From the NCBI GenBank assembly GCA_013911595.1, contig JACESY010000014.1:1-33425 (forward strand): a DNA stretch of 33,425 nucleotides. Direction: 5' to 3'. Position 1 is the first letter of the stretch. Every line of letters starts with the position of its first letter. The notes under the pieces are model-generated. The model was not told where the DNA came from, searched no databases, and was given only the letters and a program-made list of their open reading frames with translations. The position numbers and the translations under genes are program-made. Positions 16,070 to 23,763 of the stretch are shown in pieces. This DNA comes from Azoarcus sp. Lineage in GTDB: Bacteria > Pseudomonadota > Gammaproteobacteria > Burkholderiales > Rhodocyclaceae.

Positions 16070-19000
16070 CCTCGCCCCCCTCCTCGCGCGCAGCGACCAG
16101 TTCGCCCTGCAGGCAATCGACCGCGCGGTCGAAATCGAATTCGTCGATCGCGGCGCACAGCACGCCATAGCGTTCGACACTCATGTGTTCGCGCAATGCG
16201 CGCAGGTGATCATCGTCGATTCCACCGCCACGCAAACGCATCAGCAGCGCCTCGCCATGACGCACCAGTGCCTTGTGCGACGCCGCATCACGCGCGACCG
16301 CAACGGGAGGATCGGACGCCGCAGCCGCACCGAATTCGTTCACGGCCTCGTCAAGCAGGGTAGACAGATCGGCCAGCCCTGCGCGCCACACATCTTCGGC
16401 CACTTCACCCTGCAAGGCCGTCTCCAGCGCGGCGGCGGCGCGAGCGACGCGCACCAGCGACAGGTTTGCCGCTGCCCCGCGCAGGCGGTGCAGCTCGGCC
16501 AGCGCGGCACCGCGATCGCCTCCGTCCATCCGGGCCGCGATCGTATCCGGTGTGTCGGACCCAGTGGCGACGAAGCGGCGCAGCGCGCCAATCAGCGCTG
16601 CACGCGAACCCCAGCGACGCTCGCCGGCGGCCCAGTCCACCCCGCCTGCCGACGCCGTATCCGCCGGCGTGTGGCCTTCTCCGGCAATCTCGGAGATGCC
16701 CAGCACGCGCGCAATCTCGCGTTGCAGCACGGGCCATTCGATCGGCTTGGATGCAAAGCCGTCCATGCCGGCCTCGCGCGCTGCGTTGCGATCCTTGTCG
16801 AGCACACTCGCCGTGAGCGCGATCACCGGCGTCGGCGCGCGTGAGCTGCCTCGCTCGAACTCACGGATCATGCGCGTGGCCTCGGGTCCGTCCACACCGG
16901 GCATCTGCATGTCCATCAGCACCACGTCGAAGGTCTCACGGCCGAAGGCGCGAAAGGCCTCCTCGCCGTCGGCCGCAGTCACGACCGTGTGGCCGGCGGC
17001 ACCCAGCGCGACACGCAGCAGTTCCAGGTTGTCGGCCACGTCGTCTGCCACGAGCATGCGCAAGGCCGGCAGCCGCGTCCCCGAGAACACCCCTCGCGTG
17101 ACGGTCGCACCCGACGCCAGCGGCAGGCAGACATGGAAGGTAGAGCCCTCGCCGAGCCGGCTCTCGGCGCCGATCGTGCCGCCCATCAGTTCGACGAGCT
17201 GGCGCGCGATGGTGGTTCCCAGGCCGGTGCCGCCGAAGCGCCGACTCATCGATGCGTCGGCCTGTACGAAGGGATCGAATATCTGGGCCAGACGCTCCTC
17301 GGCGATACCGATGCCGGTGTCGGCAATGGCGATGCGAACACCGGGGTCGGCATCCGTGACCTTGATCTGCACGTGGCCGTGCTCTGTGAACTTGATCGCG
17401 TTGCCGACCAGGTTGATCATTACCTGACGGATGCGCAGCGCGTCGCCGCGGAAATGTTCGCCGGTCGCGCGGTAGTCGACTTCCAGCGCCACACCCTTGC
17501 GCTCGGTCTGCAGCAGGAACATGTCGGCGACGTGGCCGACCAGCTCGCGCAGCGAGAAGTCCTCCGTCTCGAGTTCGATCACGCCCTTCTCGAGCTTGGC
17601 TGTGTCCAGGATGTCGTTGAGCAGCCCCAGCAACGAGCGCGCCGCGCCGTGCACCGTGCCCATGTGGCGACGCTGGTCGGCGCGCAAGGGGGTGTCGAGC
17701 AGCAATTCGGAAAATCCGATGATGGCGTTCATCGGCGTGCGGATCTCGTGACTCATGTTGGCCAGAAAGGCGCTGCGCGCCTCGGCCGCGTGTTCGGCGC
17801 GCTCCTTGGCGTCGCGCAGGTCCATCTCCATTTCGCGGCGCGCGTTGATGTCAATGATGACACCGTCGAGCCAGCGCACCTCGCCGCGCTCGTCGAACAC
17901 GCCGCTTGCGCTCTCCCATACCCAGCGGACGCTGCCGTCGCGATGCACGACGCGGTATTCGGTGACGTAGCCGCGCCCCTCGGCGAGCGCCTCGGCGATG
18001 CAGTCGAACACCGGTTCGCAATCATCCGGGTGCACGATGTCGGCCATGTTGCGCCGCCCGGCCATGAACTCCTCGGCGGGCCAACCGCTGATCTGTTCAA
18101 CGGCGTCGCTGACGAAGATCACCTCCCATTCGCGCGTGGGCAGGCAACGAAAAGCCGTGCCGGGAATGTTGCGGATCAGCGAGGCATACTGCTCCTCGCG
18201 CTCGCGCAGCGAGGCCTCCATCGCCTTGCGCGCGGAAATGTCGGTGATGTAGCCGACGAACACCGGCCCGCCCGCCACGCGCGCCTCGCCGATCGCCAGC
18301 CGGATCGGCATCGGGCTGCCATCGCGGCGACGCGCCGTGACCTCGCGCCCGACGCCGATGATGCGCGCCTCGCCCGTGCGCCGGTAGTGCGCGAGATAGC
18401 CGTCGTGCGCGCTTGCGTCGGGTTCGGGCATGAGCATGCGCACGTTGCGGCCGATCACCTCATCGGCCGTCCAGCCGAACATGCGCTCGGCCGAAGCGTT
18501 GAAGCTGGTGATGACGCCGAAGCCGTCGATCGTCACGATGGCGTCGACCGCGGTATCGACGACGGCGCGCATGCGCGCCTCATTATCATGCACCTGACGG
18601 TACAAGCGATGCAGGCGGATCAGCGCATTGGCCAGCGCCACCAGCATCACCAGCCCCAGCGAGAGCGCGCCGATCCACAAGGCCAGGTCGGAGGCCGAGC
18701 CCGCGCCGTTGGCATGCGTCGCCTCGCGTCGCCCTACGAACACCGCCGCGGCCATGCCGGTGTAGTGCATGGCCGAGATCGCCAGGCCCATCACGACACC
18801 GCCGAGCATCACGGCGCGTGTCTCGTCGATGGAATGGCGGCGCAGCGGACCGAAGCGAATCCACAGCGCGGCGACCGCGAACACCACGGCAACCACGATG
18901 GATGCGACGAACCACGCCGCATCGAGCCGCAGCAGCGCATCCATGCGCATCGCCGCCATGCCGGTGTAGTGCATCGCTCCGATGCCCAGCCCGATCGCAG

Positions 19001-19385
19001 TGCCACCGATGAGCAACTGCGGCGTCTGAATGCGGCGACGCGCAAACAGTCGCAGCGCGATCCACGCCGCGACGAAGGCCGGCAACGCGGATGCCGCCGT
19101 AAGGCCACGGTCGTAGCTCACCTCGATACCGACATCGAGCGCGAGCATGCCGACAAAATGCATGGCCCATATGCCACCGGCCAGCGCCACCGCTCCGCTG
19201 AGCACGGCGAAGTTGCGCGCGAAACGGTCGGGCGCGCTGCGCGCCAGTCCGCCCACCTGCAAGGCCATGGCGGATGCGGCGATCGCGATCAGGATGGAAA
19301 GTGCGGCGAGTCCCGGCTCATGATGGCCGGAGAGGATGGCTTCCGGGAGGTAGGCGTCCAGCGCGAAGAGCGAGAAGATGTCCAT
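16047..19385 (-). CDS. MHYT-PAS(haem)-PAS hybrid histidine kinase with REC and HPt
   Basis: 1112 residues. The membrane part (1-260) has seven or so hydrophobic segments and three MHYT-type motifs: WAMHFVGM, GAMHYTGM and SAMHYTGM. MHYT domains are proposed copper-linked sensors of oxygen, CO or NO. The first PAS (about 270-388) closely follows FixL: MPEPDASAHDGYL places His327 where FixL has its haem ligand, and Arg347 falls 20 residues later, as the distal Arg does in Bradyrhizobium FixL. A second PAS (398-520) is followed by NMSHEIRTPMN (His546), NLVGNAIKF, DTGIGI and GTGLGTTIA. REC has Asp825 in LMDMQMPG; HPt has His966 in ELHRLRGAA. The phosphorelay is complete and probably feeds the overlapping REC-HD-GYP. 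The start lacks a strong ribosome site. Haem binding is inference from two aligned residues. Confidence 0.94.
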   Translation of the reverse strand: MDIFSLFALDAYLPEAILSGHHEPGLAALSILIAIAASAMALQVGGLARSAPDRFARNFAVLSGAVALAGGIWAMHFVGMLALDVGIEVSYDRGLTAASALPAFVAAWIALRLFARRRIQTPQLLIGGTAIGLGIGAMHYTGMAAMRMDALLRLDAAWFVASIVVAVVFAVAALWIRFGPLRRHSIDETRAVMLGGVVMGLAISAMHYTGMAAAVFVGRREATHANGAGSASDLALWIGALSLGLVMLVALANALIRLHRLYRQVHDNEARMRAVVDTAVDAIVTIDGFGVITSFNASAERMFGWTADEVIGRNVRMLMPEPDASAHDGYLAHYRRTGEARIIGVGREVTARRRDGSPMPIRLAIGEARVAGGPVFVGYITDISARKAMEASLREREEQYASLIRNIPGTAFRCLPTREWEVIFVSDAVEQISGWPAEEFMAGRRNMADIVHPDDCEPVFDCIAEALAEGRGYVTEYRVVHRDGSVRWVWESASGVFDERGEVRWLDGVIIDINARREMEMDLRDAKERAEHAAEARSAFLANMSHEIRTPMNAIIGFSELLLDTPLRADQRRHMGTVHGAARSLLGLLNDILDTAKLEKGVIELETEDFSLRELVGHVADMFLLQTERKGVALEVDYRATGEHFRGDALRIRQVMINLVGNAIKFTEHGHVQIKVTDADPGVRIAIADTGIGIAEERLAQIFDPFVQADASMSRRFGGTGLGTTIARQLVELMGGTIGAESRLGEGSTFHVCLPLASGATVTRGVFSGTRLPALRMLVADDVADNLELLRVALGAAGHTVVTAADGEEAFRAFGRETFDVVLMDMQMPGVDGPEATRMIREFERGSSRAPTPVIALTASVLDKDRNAAREAGMDGFASKPIEWPVLQREIARVLGISEIAGEGHTPADTASAGGVDWAAGERRWGSRAALIGALRRFVATGSDTPDTIAARMDGGDRGAALAELHRLRGAAANLSLVRVARAAAALETALQGEVAEDVWRAGLADLSTLLDEAVNEFGAAAASDPPVAVARDAASHKALVRHGEALLMRLRGGGIDDDHLRALREHMSVERYGVLCAAIDEFDFDRAVDCLQGELVAAREEGGEDERIEPR

Positions 19386-19424
19386 GCCGTTGCGCGGGCC
19401 TGTGTCGGGGATCAGATGCGGTTG

Positions 19425-19868
19425 TCAGCCGCTGCGCCGTGCGGCGCCGGATTCGAGAAGGCCACGCAAGCGCTCGCTGATACGCCCGCGGCGCGCATCA
19501 AGCAGTTCCCCACGCGCTTCCTCACGCCGAAGTCCGTGCTGCACCAGCACATCGAGCATGCGACCGAAATAGCGTCGCCTGCGCTCGCCGGCTTCACTCA
19601 TGTCGCGCCGATCATCGAAGGTCTCCATCAGCGTCGAACCGCAGGAACAGTTGCGGAACAGCTCGACGACTACGGCAGCCCCTTCCTCGTCGGCCGCCTC
19701 CTTCAAGCCACTGCCGCGCGGCACCGGCCGGGTCTCGCGCAGCCACTGTTCGGGGGTCGCGTACTCCCTCCCGCAACAGCCGCAACGGCGCGGAAAGCTG
19801 CCGGCCGCCAGCTCGCGCAGCCCGGCGTAGAGCAGACGGACCTCGTCGCCTTGCAGACTCTGATTCAT
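19425..19868 (-). CDS. Small cysteine-motif protein of unknown function
   Basis: 147 residues from ATG 19868, with GGGGA upstream. A longer frame reaches 20054, but it would read straight through a large inverted repeat and is rejected. I do not recognise the family. Two cysteine clusters are visible, RRCGCCGREY (Cys29, 31, 32) and FRNCSCGSTL (Cys74, 76), spaced like the two halves of a zinc ribbon or another metal site. The rest is charged and mostly helical, including a C-terminal Arg/Glu-rich segment from about residue 90. There is no signal peptide or membrane segment. It lies 39 bp upstream of the MHYT hybrid kinase on the same strand, so it is probably its operon partner, perhaps a metal- or redox-responsive accessory. 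That role is a guess from position. Confidence 0.75.
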   Translation of the reverse strand: MNQSLQGDEVRLLYAGLRELAAGSFPRRCGCCGREYATPEQWLRETRPVPRGSGLKEAADEEGAAVVVELFRNCSCGSTLMETFDDRRDMSEAGERRRRYFGRMLDVLVQHGLRREEARGELLDARRGRISERLRGLLESGAARRSG

Positions 19869-19962
19869 GGTCGTCCCCGCACATGCGCGCCCATGTTGCC
19901 ATTCGACGCGGTGCGGGACAACGACTTTGCGGACCAGGGGGACGCTGAATGAGCACAACCAC

Positions 19963-20050
19963 GCCATTGCAAAAGCAACGGAGCAATCCCGCACCGGCAT
20001 AATTTGCATACCTTGCGGGATTGCTCCGTCACTGCACTTGTGGCAATGGC
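19963..20050. repeat. Large nested inverted repeat with a perfect 16-bp stem
   Basis: Arms at 19978-19993 and 20014-20029 are perfect 16-bp complements around a 20-base loop. A second pair, GCCATTGC (19963-19970) and GCAATGGC (20043-20050), encloses it with internal loops of 7 and 13 bases. It begins 27 bp past the stop of the ATP-grasp gene. On the - strand the inner stem is followed by TGCTTTTGC, so it may act as a terminator, though the T run is short. I saw no second copy in the window. Confidence 0.8.
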
Positions 20051-20076
20051 CCAAGAGTCAGCGTTTTGCCGAGGAC

Positions 20077-21300
20077 TCAGATGTAGTAATCCAGATCTTC
20101 CTGATGCTTGAGCAGGTCACGCATCGTGTAGGGATCCTCGCCGAAGAAATACACCAGACCCCAGTGCGTGCCGAAGGCCGTGCGCTTGGTGACGATCTCC
20201 TCCAGCGGCGCGGTCAGCTCGTGCGACTCGAAGTACGGGTGATCCTCGGTCTCGGGCGGGATCTCCAGCTGGCTGACGACGCGGCGGCGCGGATAGACAC
20301 CAAAGCAACCGGCGTGACCCTTGGCATCCACGACCTCGCGCGGGAAGAAGGCGGTGATCTCCTCCTCGGTCGTCTTGGGGTCGAAAGCCAGCACCAGGCC
20401 CTGATAGGCGTTGAAGCCATAGGCGCGCTCAAGCAGTTCGAACACCTTGAAACCGGGCGGACGATAGGCGACCTCACCCAGGTACATCTCGTTGTCGCTG
20501 GTGACGAAGTACTCCGGGTGAATGAAGCCGAAGTCGATGTCGAAGGTCTTGATCAGCTTCTCGATCTGCTTTTCCACCAGCGGACGCAGCTTCTCCAGCT
20601 CGGGCGTGCCGGGCACGAACACCGAATAACCCAGCGTCACGTACTCGGAGAGGTTGAGAAAGCGGATCTTGCCATTGTGCACCCAGGCTTCGACCGCGAA
20701 TTCCCAGCCGTCAAGGTGACTTTCCATCAAGACCGGGAATTCCTCGTCGGGGATCGCATCGATCTCGTCCGGCGTGCGGATCACGCGGTGACCCAGGCAG
20801 CCGGCCTTGTCAAAGGCCTTGAGGTGGATCGGGTCGTTGGGGTCGCCATCGAGCTTGAGCAGCGTCTGGTTGACGCGCTTGAGAAAGCGCACCACGTCGC
20901 TCTTGTCGTGCGCCTCTTCGAAAATGCCCACGCGGATGCCGCCAAGCTGCGCACGACGCTTCATCAGCGCCTTGTCGCGGAACAGAATCGACTGACCGAA
21001 CAGACGCGGATTGTTCATCAACACCGAGTTGATCGCGCCCGCCCACTCCACGGTTTCCTCGAACAGCGGGATGGCGACATCGACGCCCATTTCCTTGAGC
21101 TGCTGCGCAATCTCCATCGAACGGTCGTTGATGCGCTCGAAGTCCCACGGGATGTAGGGAATCTCGTGCTGGGTGCAATACTCTTCGGCCCATGGCGGCG
21201 CGACCACGACATAGCGCCGATCGAAGCGCTCGAGCGCGTCGATGGCATTCAGACTCCAGCCCAGCAGGGCCACGTAGCCTTTATCGGGATTCTTTTCCAT
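20077..21300 (-). CDS. ATP-grasp domain protein (predicted carboxylate-amine/thiol ligase)
   Basis: 407 residues from ATG 21300, with AAGGAG eight bases upstream. The N-terminal part (8-95) is a pre-ATP-grasp Rossmann-like lobe (YVALLGWSLNAIDAL). The ATP-grasp fold follows: a lysine-rich segment after DKALMKRRAQLGGIRVG (109-125), a second lysine in LKAFDKAG (160-167), WEFAVEAWVHNGK (199-211), and a metal-binding end with GFIHPEYF and YLGEVAYRPPG (258-283). The fold therefore looks catalytically intact. ATP-grasp enzymes activate a carboxylate as an acyl phosphate and join it to an amine or thiol; the substrate cannot be read. It lies 320 bp downstream of the gene for a large protein with papain-like residues, on the same strand. 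The specific family is not one I can name. Confidence 0.85.
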   Translation of the reverse strand: MEKNPDKGYVALLGWSLNAIDALERFDRRYVVVAPPWAEEYCTQHEIPYIPWDFERINDRSMEIAQQLKEMGVDVAIPLFEETVEWAGAINSVLMNNPRLFGQSILFRDKALMKRRAQLGGIRVGIFEEAHDKSDVVRFLKRVNQTLLKLDGDPNDPIHLKAFDKAGCLGHRVIRTPDEIDAIPDEEFPVLMESHLDGWEFAVEAWVHNGKIRFLNLSEYVTLGYSVFVPGTPELEKLRPLVEKQIEKLIKTFDIDFGFIHPEYFVTSDNEMYLGEVAYRPPGFKVFELLERAYGFNAYQGLVLAFDPKTTEEEITAFFPREVVDAKGHAGCFGVYPRRRVVSQLEIPPETEDHPYFESHELTAPLEEIVTKRTAFGTHWGLVYFFGEDPYTMRDLLKHQEDLDYYI

Positions 21301-21475
21301 TGTTCGGACTCCTTGTCGGTTCGTCGCGACACGCAGAAACCTTCGGGCGGATGGCCCTCGATCGCGTCATGCCTGCGAATGCATCGGTTGGATGCGGGTT
21401 GTCGTCGGGCCGCTGGCGGACGACGGAGAGAGTCGGCAACGCGGCGATGCTCGCCACGACCGGATACTGCGGAGA

Positions 21476-21514
21476 CCGGCCGTGGCCGGAACATTGACAC
21501 CGGCGATTAGCCGG
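21476..21514. repeat. Two short inverted repeats
   Basis: CCGGCC-GT-GGCCGG (21476-21489) and CCGGC-GATTA-GCCGG (21500-21514) are perfect small dyads 10 bp apart. They lie between the larger hairpin at 21531 and the ATP-grasp gene. GC-rich DNA gives such short dyads by chance, so the support is weak alone. Confidence 0.35.
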
Positions 21515-21530
21515 CCCTTGAAGCTCGAGA

Positions 21531-21564
21531 ACGGTTGATCGATGTCAGGCGCATCGATCACCGT
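21531..21564 (-). terminator. Hairpin downstream of the 675-residue protein gene
   Basis: Arms at 21531-21544 and 21552-21564 form 13 pairs with one bulged T around a 7-base loop; the inner nine pairs (TGATCGATG / CATCGATCA) are perfect. On the - strand it lies 57 bases after the stop codon. The following bases, TCTCGAGC, lack a U run, so it may be a processing or stabilising hairpin rather than an intrinsic terminator. Confidence 0.4.
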
Positions 21565-21620
21565 CCGTCATTGCCTTTTAAGATGCCTTGCCGCGCGTCC
21601 GCCGTCAACCGGCGCCCGAA

Positions 21621-23648
21621 TCAGGCCACTCCCGGCGAATTCGGCGCGGCCGCCTGCAGCGCGTCCGCCTCCAGTTCGATACGGTCGCGCGCCCAGCTCT
21701 CCTCGGCCATGCGTCGCACCTCGATCACCGCCTCGGCCGGAATGCCCTCCCGGCTGCCCGGTTCGAGCGGATCGTAGTGAAAGATGTACAGGCGCGAGGC
21801 CAGTTGCGCGAACGGCAGCGAGGATTCGCCGAAGTACTCGCCATTGCCTTCGGTCGACACGACCACGCCACAGCCCCAGTCCTGGCCGCCGTCGTTGTTC
21901 GGGTTGTAAAAGTAGGCGCGCATTTCTCCACGCATGTCCAGAGCGCTGCGGATCAGCGTGATCGCATGCCAACCGACAAAGCGCCCGCTCGAATCCGTCA
22001 CCGCCACGCCGGCCGGCTGCAGATGGATCTGCGGCTGATTGCCGTTGTAGAACGGGTGGTAGGACGCATGGAAGGTGCGCACAAAGTCATCGTAGTCGGC
22101 CAGCCGACCGCTGGCCACATCCACCGCGATGGCGAAGCCACGTCCCACCCACCAGCCGTGGAATTCGGGGTTGATCCACTTGTGCGGATCCTCCGGTCGC
22201 GCCATTGCCAGCCGGCCCATGCCTAGATAGATGCGATCCAGGTGAGGCACCAGCACCAGCGACACCGCGTCCAGATCCAGGTGCAGCGCATCGACCAGCC
22301 CCGCGGGCAGTTCGGCCGAGTTCAGCGGCGAACCCTCGAAATGCATGGTGATCGAGTCATCGCGCGCCGCCCACGCCAGCAACTGCATCAGGTAGTCCGG
22401 GTCGTTGTAGGCCCACATCGAGATTGCACGCGCGCTCTGGCAGGTCGGGTTGTGACCCTGGCCCACGCCGAAGGGCTGGCCCAGCACGTTGAGCAGGCCG
22501 GCGAGCAATTGCACCGACGGCGCCACCGCCGTGCCAAAAGCCCGCGCAATCACGTCGGCGGTGCTCGCGTGCAGCGGCAGGCGAAGCTGGCGCCACAGCG
22601 CCGGTGCGACCGGGGGCGAGAACAGGATGCCCCGCTCGAGCAGACAGGCCAGCCCATAGACCGCCTGGGCGGTCTCCGGATGAATCGCCTCGTCGATCAG
22701 CGCACGGATCAACTCAACGTAGGTCAGGAAGGTGTCGGTGCCGGTCGTGCTCAGCCCCAACGCAGAGGGCAGCAGGTCCGGCTGCTGTTCGAGCAGCCAG
22801 CGCACGAGTACCGCGTGATAGGCCGACACCAGCCCGGTATCGGCCATCGAACGCGCAAAACCGCCCGCCTCCTGCTTGAGCGTCTGCGCATCCATGTGCA
22901 CAAGCGCCTCGCGATAGGCGTCCAAACCGGGGTCGTTCTGCGTGGCCTGGGTCGGGCCGAACAGCGCGCTGGTCAGCCGGTCGGCACCGCGCAGGCTGTT
23001 GACGTCGGTTTCGGGGTCGGCCAGCACCACCGCGAGCTTGGTGATCATGGTCTTGGCGCCGTCGACCTTGACCGGACGCTGGCGCAGGATGCGCCACACT
23101 TCTTCGACCAGTTGCTCGAGCATCGAGTCGTAGCCGATGCGCTCGGCGATGAAGGCGAAGACCTGGCGCGCCGCCGCCGTGCGGCGTTCGCGCGAGGCTT
23201 CGGTGGCACGGTCGAAAACATAGTCCAGGTTGACCGCCAGCGCCTCACGCAGGAAGTACACCGCCTGCTCGGCGGAGATCCCGGGATGACGCGCGCGGCT
23301 CTCGGCCAGCGAGAGCCAGCGCAGCAGGCTCAGGCATTCGACCGCTACGGTGCGCTCCTCGCCGAACTGCAGTGTCGACGGAATCAACTGCGCCTGCAGG
23401 CTCTCGGGTTCATCCCAATCGCTGCCGGCGAACACGCCCGCGCCCTGGAACTCGCCGGCTCGCTCAGCCAGTATCTCGACGCCGCCAGGGATCATCAGCA
23501 GCCGGCGGGCGGCGTCGATCGCCTCGATGGCAAGCGCTGGTTTGCCCACACGACTGGCCTGCTCGAGACGGGAGAAACAACGCTCGAAACGGGACTTGGC
23601 CGCCTGAAGGCGTTCGGAAGTATCTGTATTGGGAGGAGTTTCGGACAT
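21621..23648 (-). CDS. Large protein of unknown family with papain-like Cys/His/Asn residues
   Basis: 675 residues; the start at 23648 lacks a clear ribosome site. I do not recognise the family. Residues 10-390 look almost wholly alpha-helical, with no signal peptide or clear membrane segment. The C-terminal part resembles a papain-type thiol hydrolase: Cys403 in GQGHNPTCQSARAISMW, with Gln397 exactly six residues before it (as papain Gln19 precedes Cys25), His561 in GWHAITLI, and Asn584 in FYNPNNDGGQDWG. The order Gln-Cys-His-Asn and the local sequence around each support a peptidase, amidase or transglutaminase-like fold. Other conserved-looking pieces are WINPEFHGWWVGRGFAIAVD and YHPFYNGNQPQIHLQPAG. 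It lies upstream of an ATP-grasp ligase on the same strand, so the pair may make and cut, or attach and remove, the same amide bond. That link is inference. Confidence 0.8.
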   Translation of the reverse strand: MSETPPNTDTSERLQAAKSRFERCFSRLEQASRVGKPALAIEAIDAARRLLMIPGGVEILAERAGEFQGAGVFAGSDWDEPESLQAQLIPSTLQFGEERTVAVECLSLLRWLSLAESRARHPGISAEQAVYFLREALAVNLDYVFDRATEASRERRTAAARQVFAFIAERIGYDSMLEQLVEEVWRILRQRPVKVDGAKTMITKLAVVLADPETDVNSLRGADRLTSALFGPTQATQNDPGLDAYREALVHMDAQTLKQEAGGFARSMADTGLVSAYHAVLVRWLLEQQPDLLPSALGLSTTGTDTFLTYVELIRALIDEAIHPETAQAVYGLACLLERGILFSPPVAPALWRQLRLPLHASTADVIARAFGTAVAPSVQLLAGLLNVLGQPFGVGQGHNPTCQSARAISMWAYNDPDYLMQLLAWAARDDSITMHFEGSPLNSAELPAGLVDALHLDLDAVSLVLVPHLDRIYLGMGRLAMARPEDPHKWINPEFHGWWVGRGFAIAVDVASGRLADYDDFVRTFHASYHPFYNGNQPQIHLQPAGVAVTDSSGRFVGWHAITLIRSALDMRGEMRAYFYNPNNDGGQDWGCGVVVSTEGNGEYFGESSLPFAQLASRLYIFHYDPLEPGSREGIPAEAVIEVRRMAEESWARDRIELEADALQAAAPNSPGVA

Positions 23649-23716
23649 CGAAGAGAGAGTGGCGGGTGCCTCGAATGCGCGCGGAGCACGCCCGGAACGG
23701 CACGACGGAGTCCAGC

Positions 23717-23751
23717 ATACACCAGCGACACGCGATGTGCCGCCGGTGTAT
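23717..23751 (-). terminator. 15-bp hairpin after the ene-reductase gene, complete only as - strand RNA
   Basis: Arms at 23717-23731 and 23737-23751 enclose a 5-base loop, 12 bp beyond the ene-reductase stop. Thirteen pairs are Watson-Crick. The other two are A-C mismatches on the + strand but become G-U pairs in - strand RNA, so all 15 pair there. No U run follows, so it may end, protect or process the ene-reductase mRNA, or lie in the leader of the next gene. Confidence 0.55.
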
Positions 23752-23763
23752 CGCGCCGAAGTA

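Larger units (their letters stand above)
21301..21620. other. 320-bp gene-free gap with three inverted repeats
   Basis: The gap lies between the stop of the 675-residue protein gene and the start of the ATP-grasp gene, both on the - strand. It holds three inverted repeats (listed separately) and the ribosome site of the ATP-grasp gene. The AT-richer patch at 21565-21585 lies close to the upstream stop. No convincing promoter hexamers or small genes are seen. Confidence 0.5.

Noticed and set aside
16989..19952. 987-codon open frame antisense to the MHYT hybrid kinase, and similar long antisense frames at 11767-13332 and 13514-14842
   Set aside because: They read as low-complexity His/Arg/Gln-rich protein without domains, while the opposite strand encodes complete conserved families. 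High GC with strong third-position bias removes stops from the opposite strand.
19869..20054. Upstream extension of the small cysteine protein
   Set aside because: The frame passes through the loop and arms of the large inverted repeat; the ATG at 19868 has its own ribosome site.
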